Source: Ulva prolifera (lineage: Eukaryota > Chlorophyta > Ulvophyceae > Ulvales > Ulvaceae). From it: 64,000 bases of DNA. A program made the position numbers and the translations under genes. The notes under the pieces are model-generated. The model saw only the letters and a program-made list of their open reading frames with translations. It was not told where the DNA came from and did not search any database. Below are positions 11,301 through 22,642 of the stretch, piece by piece; the stretch's first letter is position 1, and the number at the start of each line of letters is the position of its first letter. The DNA lies in the NCBI GenBank assembly GCA_023078555.1, contig CM041199.1, forward strand, positions 6,949,315-7,013,314. Reading direction: 5' to 3'.

Positions 11301-13130
11301 CAGAAGGCCACGAACAGTTTGGCAGCTGTGGCACCCCAGTACCGCCGCGCCGGTGACAACGTCACCGGCCGCGCCGCACCTGCACGAACGAAAACAGCAG
11401 CGCCGCCTCCTCCGTGTCGATGTCCACCTCCTTGAGCTTTGCAAAAAGCGTTGAGAAGAACGCCGGGCTCGCCTGCAGGCTCTGCAGGATGTCGATGTAG
11501 TTGAAGATCATAGTGGTGTGGAGCGCGGCGAAGGTGGCGTCGTCGAGCGCGCGCGGCAGCACGGCATCGCGGATGTAGGCGATGCGGAACGTCGCATGTA
11601 TTTTCGCGCGCGTCTGCGCGTCCGGGATCTCCACCACCTCCTTGAAGGACACCGTCGTCTGCACAGGGGCGGCAGCAGGGCGTCAGTTTCTCGCGTGCCG
11701 CACGGCGCCGCTCACACGGGGGAGGCACAGGAACAGGACGCTCCATAGCGGTCCCCGCCAACCGATGACACGCGTGTGTTGTATCGCGTCTAATGCAGCG
11801 CCATGGACAATGGGCACCCGTTATACGGAAAAAATGGCTGGTGCCTGCTTTGGGACATTCAGGGGGTATGGGCATGTACAGCTGCGGAATCTACTGCACC
11901 GCGCTCAGAATCACAGCACAATCATACCACCATGCCATTCAGCACGATCGCCCGGAGTGATATGGTTGCTGTGTCTGTGCATCCTGCACAGAGGCCGGCA
12001 GCAGACTGGCTACGAGCCCTGCCCACTCACTCGCATTAACCGGCCACACCCATCGGACACAATGCGTGCGCCCGCTCCACCGTGTGTCCGACATGGCACA
12101 CCGGGTTTCTGCTGATCTGAACCTCGGAAGCAGACGCCACAGGACGCGGGGAGGCAGCAGAGGCCCGCACCTTGAGGAACTGCCGGTGCTCTGCCTTGTT
12201 CGGGGCGAGGTCAGGGTCATACTCCAGGCAGCCGACTACGTCGTTGAAGCACGTGTCGGTGACCATCAGCTCCACCAGCTGCATGTCGTTCATCATGATC
12301 AGGCACTTGATGATGCCGTACAGGTGGCTCAGTGCCTCCCGGTCCTCCCGGTCCTCGCACTCCCGGAACACCTCGAGGAGGCGAGGCAGGTAGTGCCCCT
12401 CCTGGTAGATGTTGGCGGCGACGCGCTCTCGCTGCGGCAGCGGCACGTCCGCGAGGGCCTTCTCGATGTCGCGCAGCGTGCGCACCTCTGGCCACGGCAG
12501 CTTGATGCACACACTGCCCGTGCGCTGCGGGAGACCGGTAAGCGCCTGTGCCGCTCCCTGAGGGCCTCCCACACCCCCTGCACCACCAGGAATTCATTAG
12601 GCACATGATTGTGCACATGCAAACGGGCGCCCGCAAACGGGTGCCAGAGCACTGGCCGGCAGGTCGCGGGCGCTATGTATCGCTGAGCCCAGCCAGATGG
12701 TGTCGGAACGGAGGGCACACCGGATTCGCTACCTTGTGTGCCCCCTGCACCACTACCGCCTCCGGGCGGCAGGTCGCCATCGGCTCGGGATGTTGGTCCA
12801 ATCCGCCCGCCAGCTTGACCACCGCCAGAGGCGCCCCCGTCGCCTGCTGTGGAGCTTGCGAGAGCACGCAGCTCGGCTGTGGCGTCGTTGGCTGCACTGG
12901 AACCCGCGGAGGTGGATGGGCTGGTGGAGGATGTGGCCTGGGGTCCATCTGAGGCAGACCCAGAAGCCTGCGCCGCTTGTGCGCAAGTGCTGTGGATTTC
13001 ACCCCAGATGGCATTGCAGCCTGCCTCCTCTTGGAAGGACAGCGCCACATCGGTGCCGATGTCGTCATCTTGCCATGCAATGATGGTGTTGTCTGCAGAG
13101 CAGCTGATGCCTTCAGCATAATTCCACGGG
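6759..13130 (-). CDS. PP4R3: Protein phosphatase 4 regulatory subunit 3 (SMEK/PSY2 family), N-terminus incomplete
   Basis: PP4R3 targets the PP4 catalytic subunit in DNA-damage and cell-cycle control. Exons (minus, 5' to 3'): about 13125-12730, 12524-12171, 11658-11380, 11013-10076, 9661-9433, 9006 to about 8800, about 8452-8129, 8003-6759. The first gives the end of the PH-like/EVH1 domain (TIIAWQDDDIGTDVALSF, GCNAIW). The SMEK domain follows: VGCLEYDPDLAP, TTVSFKEVVEIPD, ALKCLLDPE, LGLKDDFYNKY spliced to IIKNNLFDEPVAAFL, and SYVRTFKLLKD. The tail has GLVPYGDDDDLP, like the family's acidic C-terminus, then a long Gln-rich region ending PLDA. A Ser/Gly/Ala linker lies after the PH-like domain, and an Ala/Pro-rich insertion interrupts the SMEK domain. 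The first coding exon was not found, and exon joins at about 8800 and 12730 are unsettled. Confidence 0.93.
7343..7366 (-). repeat. CAG repeat coding for polyglutamine in the last PP4R3 exon
   Basis: On the minus strand the run of CAG codons gives about seven glutamines following NKAK. The Q-rich region continues around 7840-7920. Confidence 0.85.
8354..8394 (-). repeat. CAG/CAA repeat coding for polyglutamine in the penultimate PP4R3 exon
   Basis: The run follows VRPTDP in the protein and gives about thirteen glutamines, with one CAA interruption. It is a likely length-polymorphic site. Confidence 0.85.
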
Positions 13131-13149
13131 CACGACCAGGGTCTCATGG

Positions 13150-15677
13150 TGGAATGGGCAGTCAGGTACTAGCCGCAACAGCGACGAGACTCTTTAGGTT
13201 GCACATAGGAGGCTGCAACCGCGACTTCAATGGCTGCATGGAGCGCTAGAGCTGTAATTAAGTACATTGACAGGGAGCTCAGAGACATGTGCATCGAACT
13301 CGTGCGGATCACTCTCAAGTTCGCCGTGCATGGTAGAAAGCATACGCACAGAACAACTGCCCTTACAGCAGGGCAGCTTCGAAAACAGACGGGGAAATTG
13401 ACAGTTGGCCTTGAAACCAATGTGCCTTTGGCTATGCACACCAAGCACTCAGTGCACATGAGGTGAAGCATCGTTTAGCGAAATAGAAGTCAAAAGAGCT
13501 CTCTCTTCAGCTCGCGCGGCAGCGATATGAGATTAGGCTCTCTTTTTTTCTACATGGCTCCTTGCATGGTCTATCAAAGCGCACCTCCCTGCCGAGTGTA
13601 TTTAGACGGAGCGCAGATCTTGTGCACCAAGAGAATTTTATAGTCCACTTCACTGACCACAACCAGGCCAGGAGCCCTCGGTTTCTGCACACATGCGTCA
13701 TGTTAACAGGATAGCATGTCAGTCGGCGTATTTGTTTTGCGTTTTGCTGCATGGTGATCAACATCTCAATTACAATTTTATGCAATACCTGAGCTTGTGC
13801 ACACATACCCGCAAGCAATAGATATGCAGCTGCGGGCGGCAGGTCTCTGGACATTGTGCATCTTCGATAGTAAAGTGATGCCCTTGTATGATCAGACAAC
13901 CGATATACATCGGGTGCCTCTGGCGGTCTAACAGCAACGACACCTTCCAGGCAAGCAGTGGTGAGATGCAACGTTCTGTTGAACGACATGGGCGCAGTTT
14001 ACACGCATTTAATGTGCCATACGCCGCTTGGAACCATTTGCGTCGCAGCTATTTTGTCGCGAGCATGAACGTTCGATCGAAGCGCTGTAGATGCCGTCGC
14101 AGCTGTGACACCGTACAGACCAATACAGCGGCAAGCCCGTCACCAAGGGGCGGGCAATGCACTGAAAGCAGCGACTGACAGGCATGCATGTTCTTCAAAA
14201 CGCCAGGAGAAACAATCATGCCAGTTTCCGTTCGACCTGAACAGGCATCGGGTCAAGGGCGCACCGGCAAGTACTCGAGCGCGACATGTCCTGTCCCCTT
14301 GTCATCCCATAGCCCTTGAGTATTGAGCTTATAAAGCTTCACACGGTGCATATGGGTCGACCTTTCTGCTGCAACTCCCTCCCCTCCTGTCTCCTCCCGA
14401 GACATGGATGCAGCACCCATCAACATGTCCAGAACAAGTTTATAATATCTTCAACATAAGTCAGATTTATGCAAAATGGAGATTCACGGAAATGTCGTCC
14501 AGATCACCGAGTCCGCATCCCGTTCTCGCACACCGGCGTGTCGGCGATGCCACAAGGCAGGACAACAAGTATCATTGAGCTCAAACAGCTATGGGCCACG
14601 ACATCACTAATTGACCGATGTCTATAAGGACCAGCCAATTTCAAACGGCCAGAAGCAGCTAACTCAATCATCCGTAGACCTGCGCCACTGAGCCGGATGT
14701 CGTACACGCAATCAGGTGGTGGAACGATTGTCGTTGATCATGCAGGTCGTGCTGCCCTGCTGCATCAAAGCTTACAGTCTGCGCCACTGATGGGCTCAGC
14801 ATCTCATGGGCCCAGGGCACCTGACACGTCACGAGTGAAGAGGTTGGTACCTGCTGATTCAGGAATCACGCAACGGATCGGGGACACAGAGCCGGAATTC
14901 ATTCATTTGTCCCATCTATATTTCGCGGTAGCCGCCACAGCTCCTAGTTTCTCATGCATGCAAACTCGCTCCTCGTGGTCTGCGCGCTGTATACACCATT
15001 GGCCGAGGCGTCATATACGTACATACACTGGCTGTGGCTTCGTCATGCAGAATATGAAGCACACAGCAATTCTTAGGTGCGTCGCAACATCTTTCAACGC
15101 CGGTGGAACTCGCCCCCGGCTAACACCCCATGGCCAGGAGAAGATGTCGCGGACTGAGCTCGTGCAGGAGTTGCGTCTGTGGTGAACTCACGCACGTCCA
15201 GAGACATGCATCCGTACAGCAAGCAATGTAGGTCTTGCACGCTCATACTACGCTGACAGCTCGAGCTTTGTCGAAGCGCGCCCAGCCTTGGCTTGCCAGC
15301 TGTTTTTTAGCACAGGCGCCCGCATATCGCGACTTGATGTGCCATCCACTTCGAGTCATCAGCTTAGTGCCAAGCAAGCGCACCGAGCTGGCATGCGCAT
15401 ATCCGAAGCAAACATGCATGTGTACAACCGCGCCAGCAGCATACACTCAGGCGAAATTTGCTTGAATACAGTGCACACAATGACAACCAGAATTTAATGG
15501 ACCACTGCGAGTCTCAAGAGGACAGGCATGCTGTTGTGTTGGCATGAAGCAGCTCTCGAGTTCATCGATGGTTTGGTCCACGCAGGATTTGCGGCACAAA
15601 GTCACGTACCGGTGTAAGATTTCAGATGAATTGCATTGCATTGACTCTACGAAGCTAGTACACCTTTCTGAGAGGTC
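13150..15677. other. No gene recognised; may hold the first exon of PP4R3
   Basis: This lies between the divergent PP4R3 and lipase genes. I found no second recognisable gene and no tRNA or snRNA. The 5' exon(s) of PP4R3 (start of its PH-like domain) should be here but were not identified. Confidence 0.35.
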
Positions 15678-18600
15678 ATGATCGCATGGTTGGCTCAGCA
15701 TCTTTCACTGGGGCTATTGACAGGATGGGTGACGATCGCGCGAGCTGTTCAAGTCGATGTTCGACTTCGTGGTCACGTTGACCAGCCAGGTAAAGTACTG
15801 CTTTTGTACCATGATCGCATATTGTGGTCGCCGATGCACTGCTATGTGCCGCTGATTCGTATCACGGTGTTGACGTGTACACTTGCATGAAATGTTTCCG
15901 GAACGGATCAGCATTCTAAGCTGGAATGTACACAACCTCAAATATGTGCAGGACATGTGCCGCTAGGCGGGTTCCATCTGCCGTTTTGGCCCCCGGACAT
16001 CGCCGAGCTGGTGACGGAGCATGGCTACCCTTTGGAGAAGCATTGGGTCGAGACTGACGACGGCTATATGCTTCAGATATTCAGAATCCCGCAATACAGC
16101 GAAGCCTGCTGTCCACCGACGGTGCTCCTACAGCACGGCTTGCTGGTGCGTGTTGACTGGGCTCGGTGCCAAATTGGCAGTGAAGGCACTACTAATCATA
16201 CACCACCACAATGGGACTGGCATGAGCGTCCTTCATGCAGCATTATACGGTCGAAATGTACGTTCGCATGTACTAAACTGATCCTGCAACCCACAGCTTT
16301 CAAAGCTTTTCCTCTGTCACCATTCCAGGTATCACCTCAGAAAGGCTTCGCCACGGGCACTTGCGAACCTGTTCGATGGTGACATCAGAAGCAGGACTGC
16401 TTTTGTCGTGCAGGACAGTGCAGCAGCGTGGATACTGAATTTGCCCCATCAGTCTCTGGCATTCATGCTGCACGATGCTGGCTATGATGTCTGGCTTGGA
16501 AACGTGCGTGGTAGCACGTGGGGGCTGCAACACAGCCGCCTCAGCCCGTCCGACAATGCCTTCTGGGAGTTCACGTATGATGACATGGCCTCTAAAGACA
16601 TCCCTACAATGTGAGCAATCCCAGCTGCCCAGCCTCTGCGCACCATCTACCAGTGCTGTTCCCCACCCCCCCACCTACACAGACACACTCCAACTCAGTC
16701 ACCGTATCATCGAGCGTCCAGTTACTGCACATTCTTGCCCGCTCTGTCCCTTCCACAGTCAGCTCTACGGCGGACCGTTCCCCCCCAAGTCCAGCCACAT
16801 CACAATTCCGCGCTTCACGTCACGAGCTGCACTACACAGCGCGAGCAGCCCAGCAGCGCCCAACCATCTCCATCTCCTTGTCAATCATGTGCATAGTCTG
16901 CTGATTTATTGGAATCACATGCATGCTCGGACCACAACTTCTGGCCGCAAAGCCGACAAGTATGCTGTCGTGCTCTGCCATGCGATTGGCCCAGGCGTAC
17001 AAATCCTTATCAGTTCCTCCTTCGCGCCTGCAGGATCCAGCACATCCTGACGGCCTCATGCGCGTCCACGCTGAGCTATGTCGGGCACAGCCAGGGCACG
17101 ATGGTCGCGCTTGAGGCGCTCGCCGCCGCCGCGGCCGCGGACGCCGCGGGCGCAAGCCCCCCGGCGTCGCGGCTCGACGTGGCCGTGCTGCTCGCGCCCG
17201 TCGCCTTCCCGCGCCACACGACGTCGCTGCTGCTGCGCACGCTCGCCGACCTCGACGCGCCGCGCCTCGTCGCGCGCTTCGGCGTCTCCAGCTTCCTCCC
17301 GGCCACTGTCGGCTCGGTGCTGGTATTCACCGAGGTGCGGCGGGGCGCTCCGACACTGTACGATGTTGCAACTATACGATGTTGCAGGAGTCCCCTCTCT
17401 GTCGTGTACATTTCTCTCCGGGGACAGGGCGTGTGCATGCATGCTGTGACGCCAGTGCTCTTCAACGCGCCGGTTTTCGCTGCCGACATTGAGCCGTCAG
17501 AGCCAATAGGGTCTGGAGATAGCGAGCGCATCCCACTGACAGCTGCCGCTCGAATTTGATCACGTCCAGCGGAACGCCATCCGGAATGAAAAGGCCCTGT
17601 AGAGCACTGTGTGACACTGTGGCACGCTCGAGTGGGCCATGGCACTTTCAACTACCGGAGGTTGTCGACCGTGATCCCTTTTTGTGAGTGGAGACATACA
17701 CACCATGCGGCCATGCATGATGAATGAACGAATGTCTGCACAGGGCCGTCTCAAGCACGCATATGTGGTCCCGTTAATTCGGAGTTGTCAATGTGCTTTC
17801 AGGATACGGCTCAGTAAATTCAAGTGTAGTTTACTTTACGCATAGGGACACACCACATCACACCGTGCCTCTCGCTGACGTATGGGCCGCCTGCTGCTGT
17901 CTGTGAACATATGAGTGTGGGCCCTGGTCTCCTTTCTAATTTTACGTTTCTGCGGCAGAAGTGGATGCGGGTAGCACCGCACGCACCACAGACCTCCTGC
18001 GTGTGGTTTGGGCGATTTTTTTTTTAATGCGTCAATAAGGGTTCAGGGGTCGCCACTAGCCACCCGTATGCATGCCATGCTGCGCTTCTGCAACAGAGCT
18101 GCGGGGTGGCTGTGCAGATGTGCCACTAGCCACCCGTATGCATGCCATGCTGCGCTTCTGCAACAGAGCTGCGGGGTGGCTGTGCAGATGTGCCACGTCG
18201 TGCCGCAGTTCTGTGTGGAGTTCCTGCAGCAGATCTGCGGCGCCTCCTCCTCCTTCAACGAGACGAGGCTGCCGCTGTACCTCAAGTACCTGCCCGCAGG
18301 TGCTGCCCCCTTGCCGGTGTTGGGTCGCTCTGCAGCATTTTCAGGGCTCTGATCTGGAAATTGGGCCGAAATATTCGAATTTGTCGTATTGGCGATTGCG
18401 GTGCGCTCCACGGTGGCACGGCATGATGCTGCTCCTGTAGCTCGTGCCAGCCGGGGCCTGGGGATGCCTCTGCTGCAGAGCAGTGTTGAGTTGCTTTGCA
18501 GCATTTCCAGAGCTGCCACCCAGAAATTAGAGCTGAGTATCCGGAATTGTGACATATGATCCGGCCCGACGACCCAACACTGCTGCAGAGCCTGCAATGG

Positions 18601-19944
18601 CTGAGCTAGCTTGCCGCGATTTTAAAGCTCATGACCTGACTTGGTTGCTGGCTGCTGCACTTGCTGCCTGGCTTTACATGTACACGAGCCTCGTAATTGT
18701 GATTGTTTCTAAAGGGATGTGTTTCAGTGAGGGTCGTCGCGATCGGGGATTGCGTAGATCTCAGGGTATCAGCGTAGACACACGTCGGGGGAATGGGCCC
18801 ACCATTCTGTCCACACCACATCATCAGGATGACACAGCTCGGGCATGTGCCCACTCCCTTTGCCAGAGTCATCAATCACAAACACAGATCACGCCCCGCT
18901 GCGCTTCGAGGCAGGCTCATTCGCAGCTCGTTCCTCAGCACAACTCCCATAGATCTGCATTCCCAGGGGTATCGCCCCGGAAATGTGCGGCCACGACCCC
19001 CCACAATTCGGTGCAGGCACGAGCGTGATGAACATGGAGCACTGGGGCCAGGCGGTGCGGCAGCACGGCCGCCTCACTCTGTGGGGGATGGACTTTGGCA
19101 CCGACTGCGGCGGCGGGCCGTGGCCGGGGACATGCAACCAGCGCCGCTACGCGTCCGGCCGGCCCCCAGAGTTCCGCCTGCACCACATCCGCGTCCCCCT
19201 CGCGCTCCTCTCTGGTGCGCCCTGCCTCCACACACACCTCTAGACACACCTTCTTCGGCGCCCTTGATCGCGAGAGCAAGCATGCTGTTTTGCTTGAAAA
19301 AGACAGGGAAGTATACGAAAGCGGTACATGATGTATCCTTTCTGTGGTAATTCAGTGATGCAAGAGCTGTGCGACTGGATCCTCGAACATCGTGAAATGT
19401 AGGATTCCAGTGACACAGTGGTCAGACCACTGCATGTTTGCCTGGGTGCGTGAGTCCTTTGAGCGGGGATGAGTGTAAACGCTCCTGATGATGATGCATG
19501 ATCGTGCATGATGGGGGGGGGGGGGGGGGTTCGCGACAACAAATCTGTGAGCGAAGCAGCTCGCAGAAACAGGGCCATGAAGTCAGCACAACACCGGAGG
19601 CATTTGCGCGTGTTGAGCTAAAGGCACCCAATCACCCAACATGGGATGGTCAATTGTGAACTGGTGAGGATGGCATGCATATGTATAGTGTCACTTGAGC
19701 GGCAGCTCTCACTCTTGCGCGACTCTGTGCAGGCGAGATGGACGTGCTGGCGCCGCCGACGGACGTCGAGCTGCTGCGGGAGGTGCTGCCCCGGTCGACG
19801 GTCGTCTTATCGAAGGAGTACCGCGGCTACTCGCACCTGGACTTCACGCTGGGAACCCGCGCGCACGTCGACGTGTACCCTGACGTCTTGCGCGTCCTGC
19901 GTGAACATGCATGGCACCCTGGCGTGTGCGAGGTCACCGGCTAG
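15678..19944 (+). CDS. Acid lipase of the AB-hydrolase-associated lipase family (LIPA-like)
   Basis: The gene hydrolyses triacylglycerol or steryl esters, probably in the secretory/vacuolar route. Seven exons join in phase: 15678-15789, 15952-16145, 16414-16610, 17034-17334, 18188-18299, 19017-19214 and 19733-19944, giving 441 residues. The start MIAWLAQHLSLGLLTGW looks like a signal peptide. Family marks in order: HGYPLEKHWVETDDGYML, the oxyanion-hole QHGLL, DVWLGNVRGSTWG, nucleophile elbow GHSQG (Ser187), Asp375 (EMDVLAPPTDV) and His406 (YSHLDF), so the triad looks intact. Length is normal for the family. Exons 4, 6 and 7 are strongly GC-rich while exon 3 is not. Introns carry a MITE, a MITE fragment and a 70-bp duplication next to the exon 5 acceptor. 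Confidence 0.95.
17759..17822 (+). repeat. Dispersed short repeat, copy 1 (GGTCCCG...GGATACGGCT family)
   Basis: It lies in lipase intron 4. It shares the cores GTCCCGTTAA, GGAGTTGTCAATGT and GGATACGGCTCAGTAAAT with 46793-46852, and a looser version with 28631-28688 and 62671-62725 on the other strand. Confidence 0.7.
18052..18191. repeat. Perfect 70-bp tandem duplication ending at the lipase exon 5 acceptor
   Basis: Unit 18052-18121 is repeated at 18122-18191. Each copy contains the same acceptor context (GGCTGTGCAG followed by ATGTGCCAC). In copy 1 the acceptor would be followed at once by the in-frame codons ATG TGC CAC TAG; copy 2 opens into the real exon 5 (from 18188). Confidence 0.95.
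18317..18390 (+). mobile_element. Truncated copy of the CAGTGTTGGGTCG MITE
   Basis: It shares the left half of the complete copies (GTGTTGGGTCGCTCTGCAGC and the inner CTGGAAATT / AATTTG segment) but no right inverted repeat is found. It lies about 20 bp after lipase exon 5. Confidence 0.65.
18481..18582. mobile_element. hAT-type MITE, 102 bp, with perfect 8-bp target duplication
   Basis: It begins CAGTGTTGAGTTG and ends CGACCCAACACTG, near-perfect inverted termini. The flanks are CTGCAGAG at 18473-18480 and again at 18583-18590. It lies in lipase intron 5. It shares its length class, termini and inner sequence (CAGCATTTCCAG, CCACCCAGAAATTAGA) with the copy at 27385. Confidence 0.92.
19513..19529. 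repeat. Poly-G run, 17 bases, in lipase intron 6
   Basis: An uninterrupted G homopolymer lies between exon 6 (ends 19214) and exon 7 (starts 19733). Confidence 0.9.
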
Positions 19945-22642
19945 CGGCCGGCAACCGTCGGGTCACAGCGGCGGCCCAGGCGATGACGGCATGCAGGGCG
20001 CGCTGACGTGGGTCTCTTGTGCTGGACTGTTGTCTGCTAGACCTGGTCCTGGGAGATGGGTGTGCCTGCTGTGTGACGCCCAGGCACGGTGCTGACCTCC
20101 TGATAGGTCTGCTGAGTCGCTGCAGATGCCAATTGCAGGGCAGCTCGTGAGCGGCCACATGTGGTGGATCAGCTGCAGGCACGATGTCCGTCCAGGACAA
20201 CGCCAGCTTCAGGCAAGGCCCCAGTTTCGGTGGCGCCTCAGTCGCCTGCCATCAGGACCAGGGCCTGCCAGTCTACGTTGGATCCATGGCCGTGAGACCT
20301 GGCCAGAGGTTGTGGACCCACATCGGCCATTTTGTTTGTAGTTGTGGGATGTCTTATCTGTGAGATGTGCGGTGTATGTCATCTGCGATGTGCGGTGGCG
20401 GTGTCTGTCCGACACACGTTCGGCTTCCAACAGGCTCGCCTCTGCCTGGGTTGACGTTTTTGAATTATCTCTGGGATGCCAAGGCTTCGGATTACGTCGA
20501 TTCTCATTATGCAACTGCGCCGGTAGCTGAGTCTGTAGACCAAAACCCATCAGACACGCTTGTTCCGCATGTAGTTCTCCAATTTTTGTATGTTAATTCA
20601 TGTGAGGTGTGGCTGTCTCCTGGGTCAGGGATTGGGTTGTTCTAGAGTATGTGACAGAACGTTCCTGGCTACTCCGTGGGCTGAGTATGTACCACAGACA
20701 CAAAGGGTAGGCGTCGAGGCTGCTTGACAAGCAGCTTGAGAGTGATAGAGGCGCTGATTGCTGGTGAGCAGGCGCAACGAGCTGGAGCAGGCAGATGCAT
20801 TCGCTGTTGTAATTGTGCACGTGCTGGGAAGAAAAAATCAGCTAACGTGCTATGCTTGCTGAGATTTTCTGGCCCCTTACCTGTGAAGGGGTATAATAAT
20901 AAGCTCGTCATGAATTTTTTTATTGAAATACAGTAGGCAATATACAGGGGCACGTGCCCAAGTGTACATCGAGTTCTTGCTCCTATGTCGCAGTATCCAG
21001 GTCGTGCCACATGTCGCCTCCAGTGTGGAACGCCGCAGCACAACGTGACAACTTGCCCTGATCCAATTTGGGTGTGAGCACACGCCGAAGCGGCGATGTG
21101 CAACAATCGACCTGTGGCGTCAACACTGGCTGGCCTTGATTCGTTGCTTGTGTGCTGGGAGTGGAGCGGGAGGACAGCCGGTGGTGATGTCAGCATGCTG
21201 TTACACGACAAAATTACAATCCTTCTGTATTCCTGCATCTACATCACATGATCCCAGGCCTCGCCCTGAATCATCTGAAGCTTCTTCGCTCTGAGAAGGT
21301 TCATGTTGTTTGGTTCAATTGTGCACTGTGCGTGTGGTAGTGTGTGCATCTGTGTTCTTGAAGTTTCGGTCATGGACATACAATGTGAGCAGCCACTTTG
21401 GCGTGGCGCAGTGGCCCTGTTGCTGTCCTAAGATCCAAATGAGTGCATGTGCAGTATGCTCAGTCAGGCATTCTGCGTCTGGCTTCAGTCTGTCATACCA
21501 CGTGTTGAAGCTCGTGTGGGCAGTGGTGCACTGATGTCCGCAACAGAATGGCCACCATGTTGTGTGACCAGTCAAATGGAATGCACAGCCAAACACGATG
21601 TGCGCCATGTGACAATGCAGGGCCTGGATATGCGCAACCTTACAGCGGCGACCCTGCAACAGTTGCCCGGTGTGTACTTCTGTGCACCGCACATGATCCC
21701 TGCTTCCAGTCCCCAGACCAGCTCCTCTCCAACAATCTCTGTGTGCTACATTTGTAGAACTCCAGTGATCTTAGTATTTGTGAGGCACCCTGCCGCGCCC
21801 TCCTCCCTCACAAAACATCCAAACTCAGTCCCGGCCACAAGTCACTCTCGCCGGCAACAAGACTGATGAATTTTCAGGCGATTGTTCTTCATGCACTTCC
21901 ACAGCGAGCCTCTACCACGCATTCCTTGATGTCAAGCCTTCACATGTGAAATTATTTGTAAGATGCCCAACGGCGTGCATCTTCCGCCACAGCCTTGCGG
22001 GATTAGATGTCCAGTGAGTCCAGAAATATTTCATGGCTATCCAACGGCCACTGCCTTCCCATCCTCCGACTTCGTAGCAAAGCAGGGAGACCCTGGCCGA
22101 GCTGAGGCCTTCGGCGTGAAGCCGCTAGTGCCATAGTGTGTCGGCCCAGACCTGATCATGCCCTTGGCGTACGTGCCTGGCGTCCGTTCCATCACATGCT
22201 CGCCCGCTCGCAGATACCTGGCTGGAGAGCCAGACGGCGTCGCATCTACAAGCAAACTTCAGGATGAGTGGCAGACGGTGCGCTGTATGGTGGATCATAG
22301 GGACGGCAAGCTCCCAGGCCATGGCCACATGTCACCAAGCGGCTGCACCGTCGGTGCCTCCAAAGATGCAGCCCCTTGGCGACGCGCGCCCCCACAGAGT
22401 CACCAAGCAGCCGCGACCCCACAGAGTCAACGCCCGTTCACAAGTGATGCATGTACATAAACTGGGTCGCAATGCTCATGTCTCCACCACAGAGGATCGG
22501 ACTCACACTTTCCAGCCGAGAGGCATGGCTTTGGTCACCTGCACTGATCCCACCCGAACACCTGTTCTTGGCGTGCACTCGACGCCGCAACGGCGCAGCA
22601 CACATCGTCATACCGCAGCAATGGCATGCCTCGACCACACTG
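19945..22642. other. No gene recognised
   Basis: Several open frames occur on both strands but none has recognisable domains or compatible splice partners. No structured RNA was recognised. Confidence 0.35.

Noticed and set aside
20868..20895. CTTACCTG resembling the U1 snRNA 5' end
   Set aside because: Only eight bases fit; the rest of U1 and its Sm site are absent.
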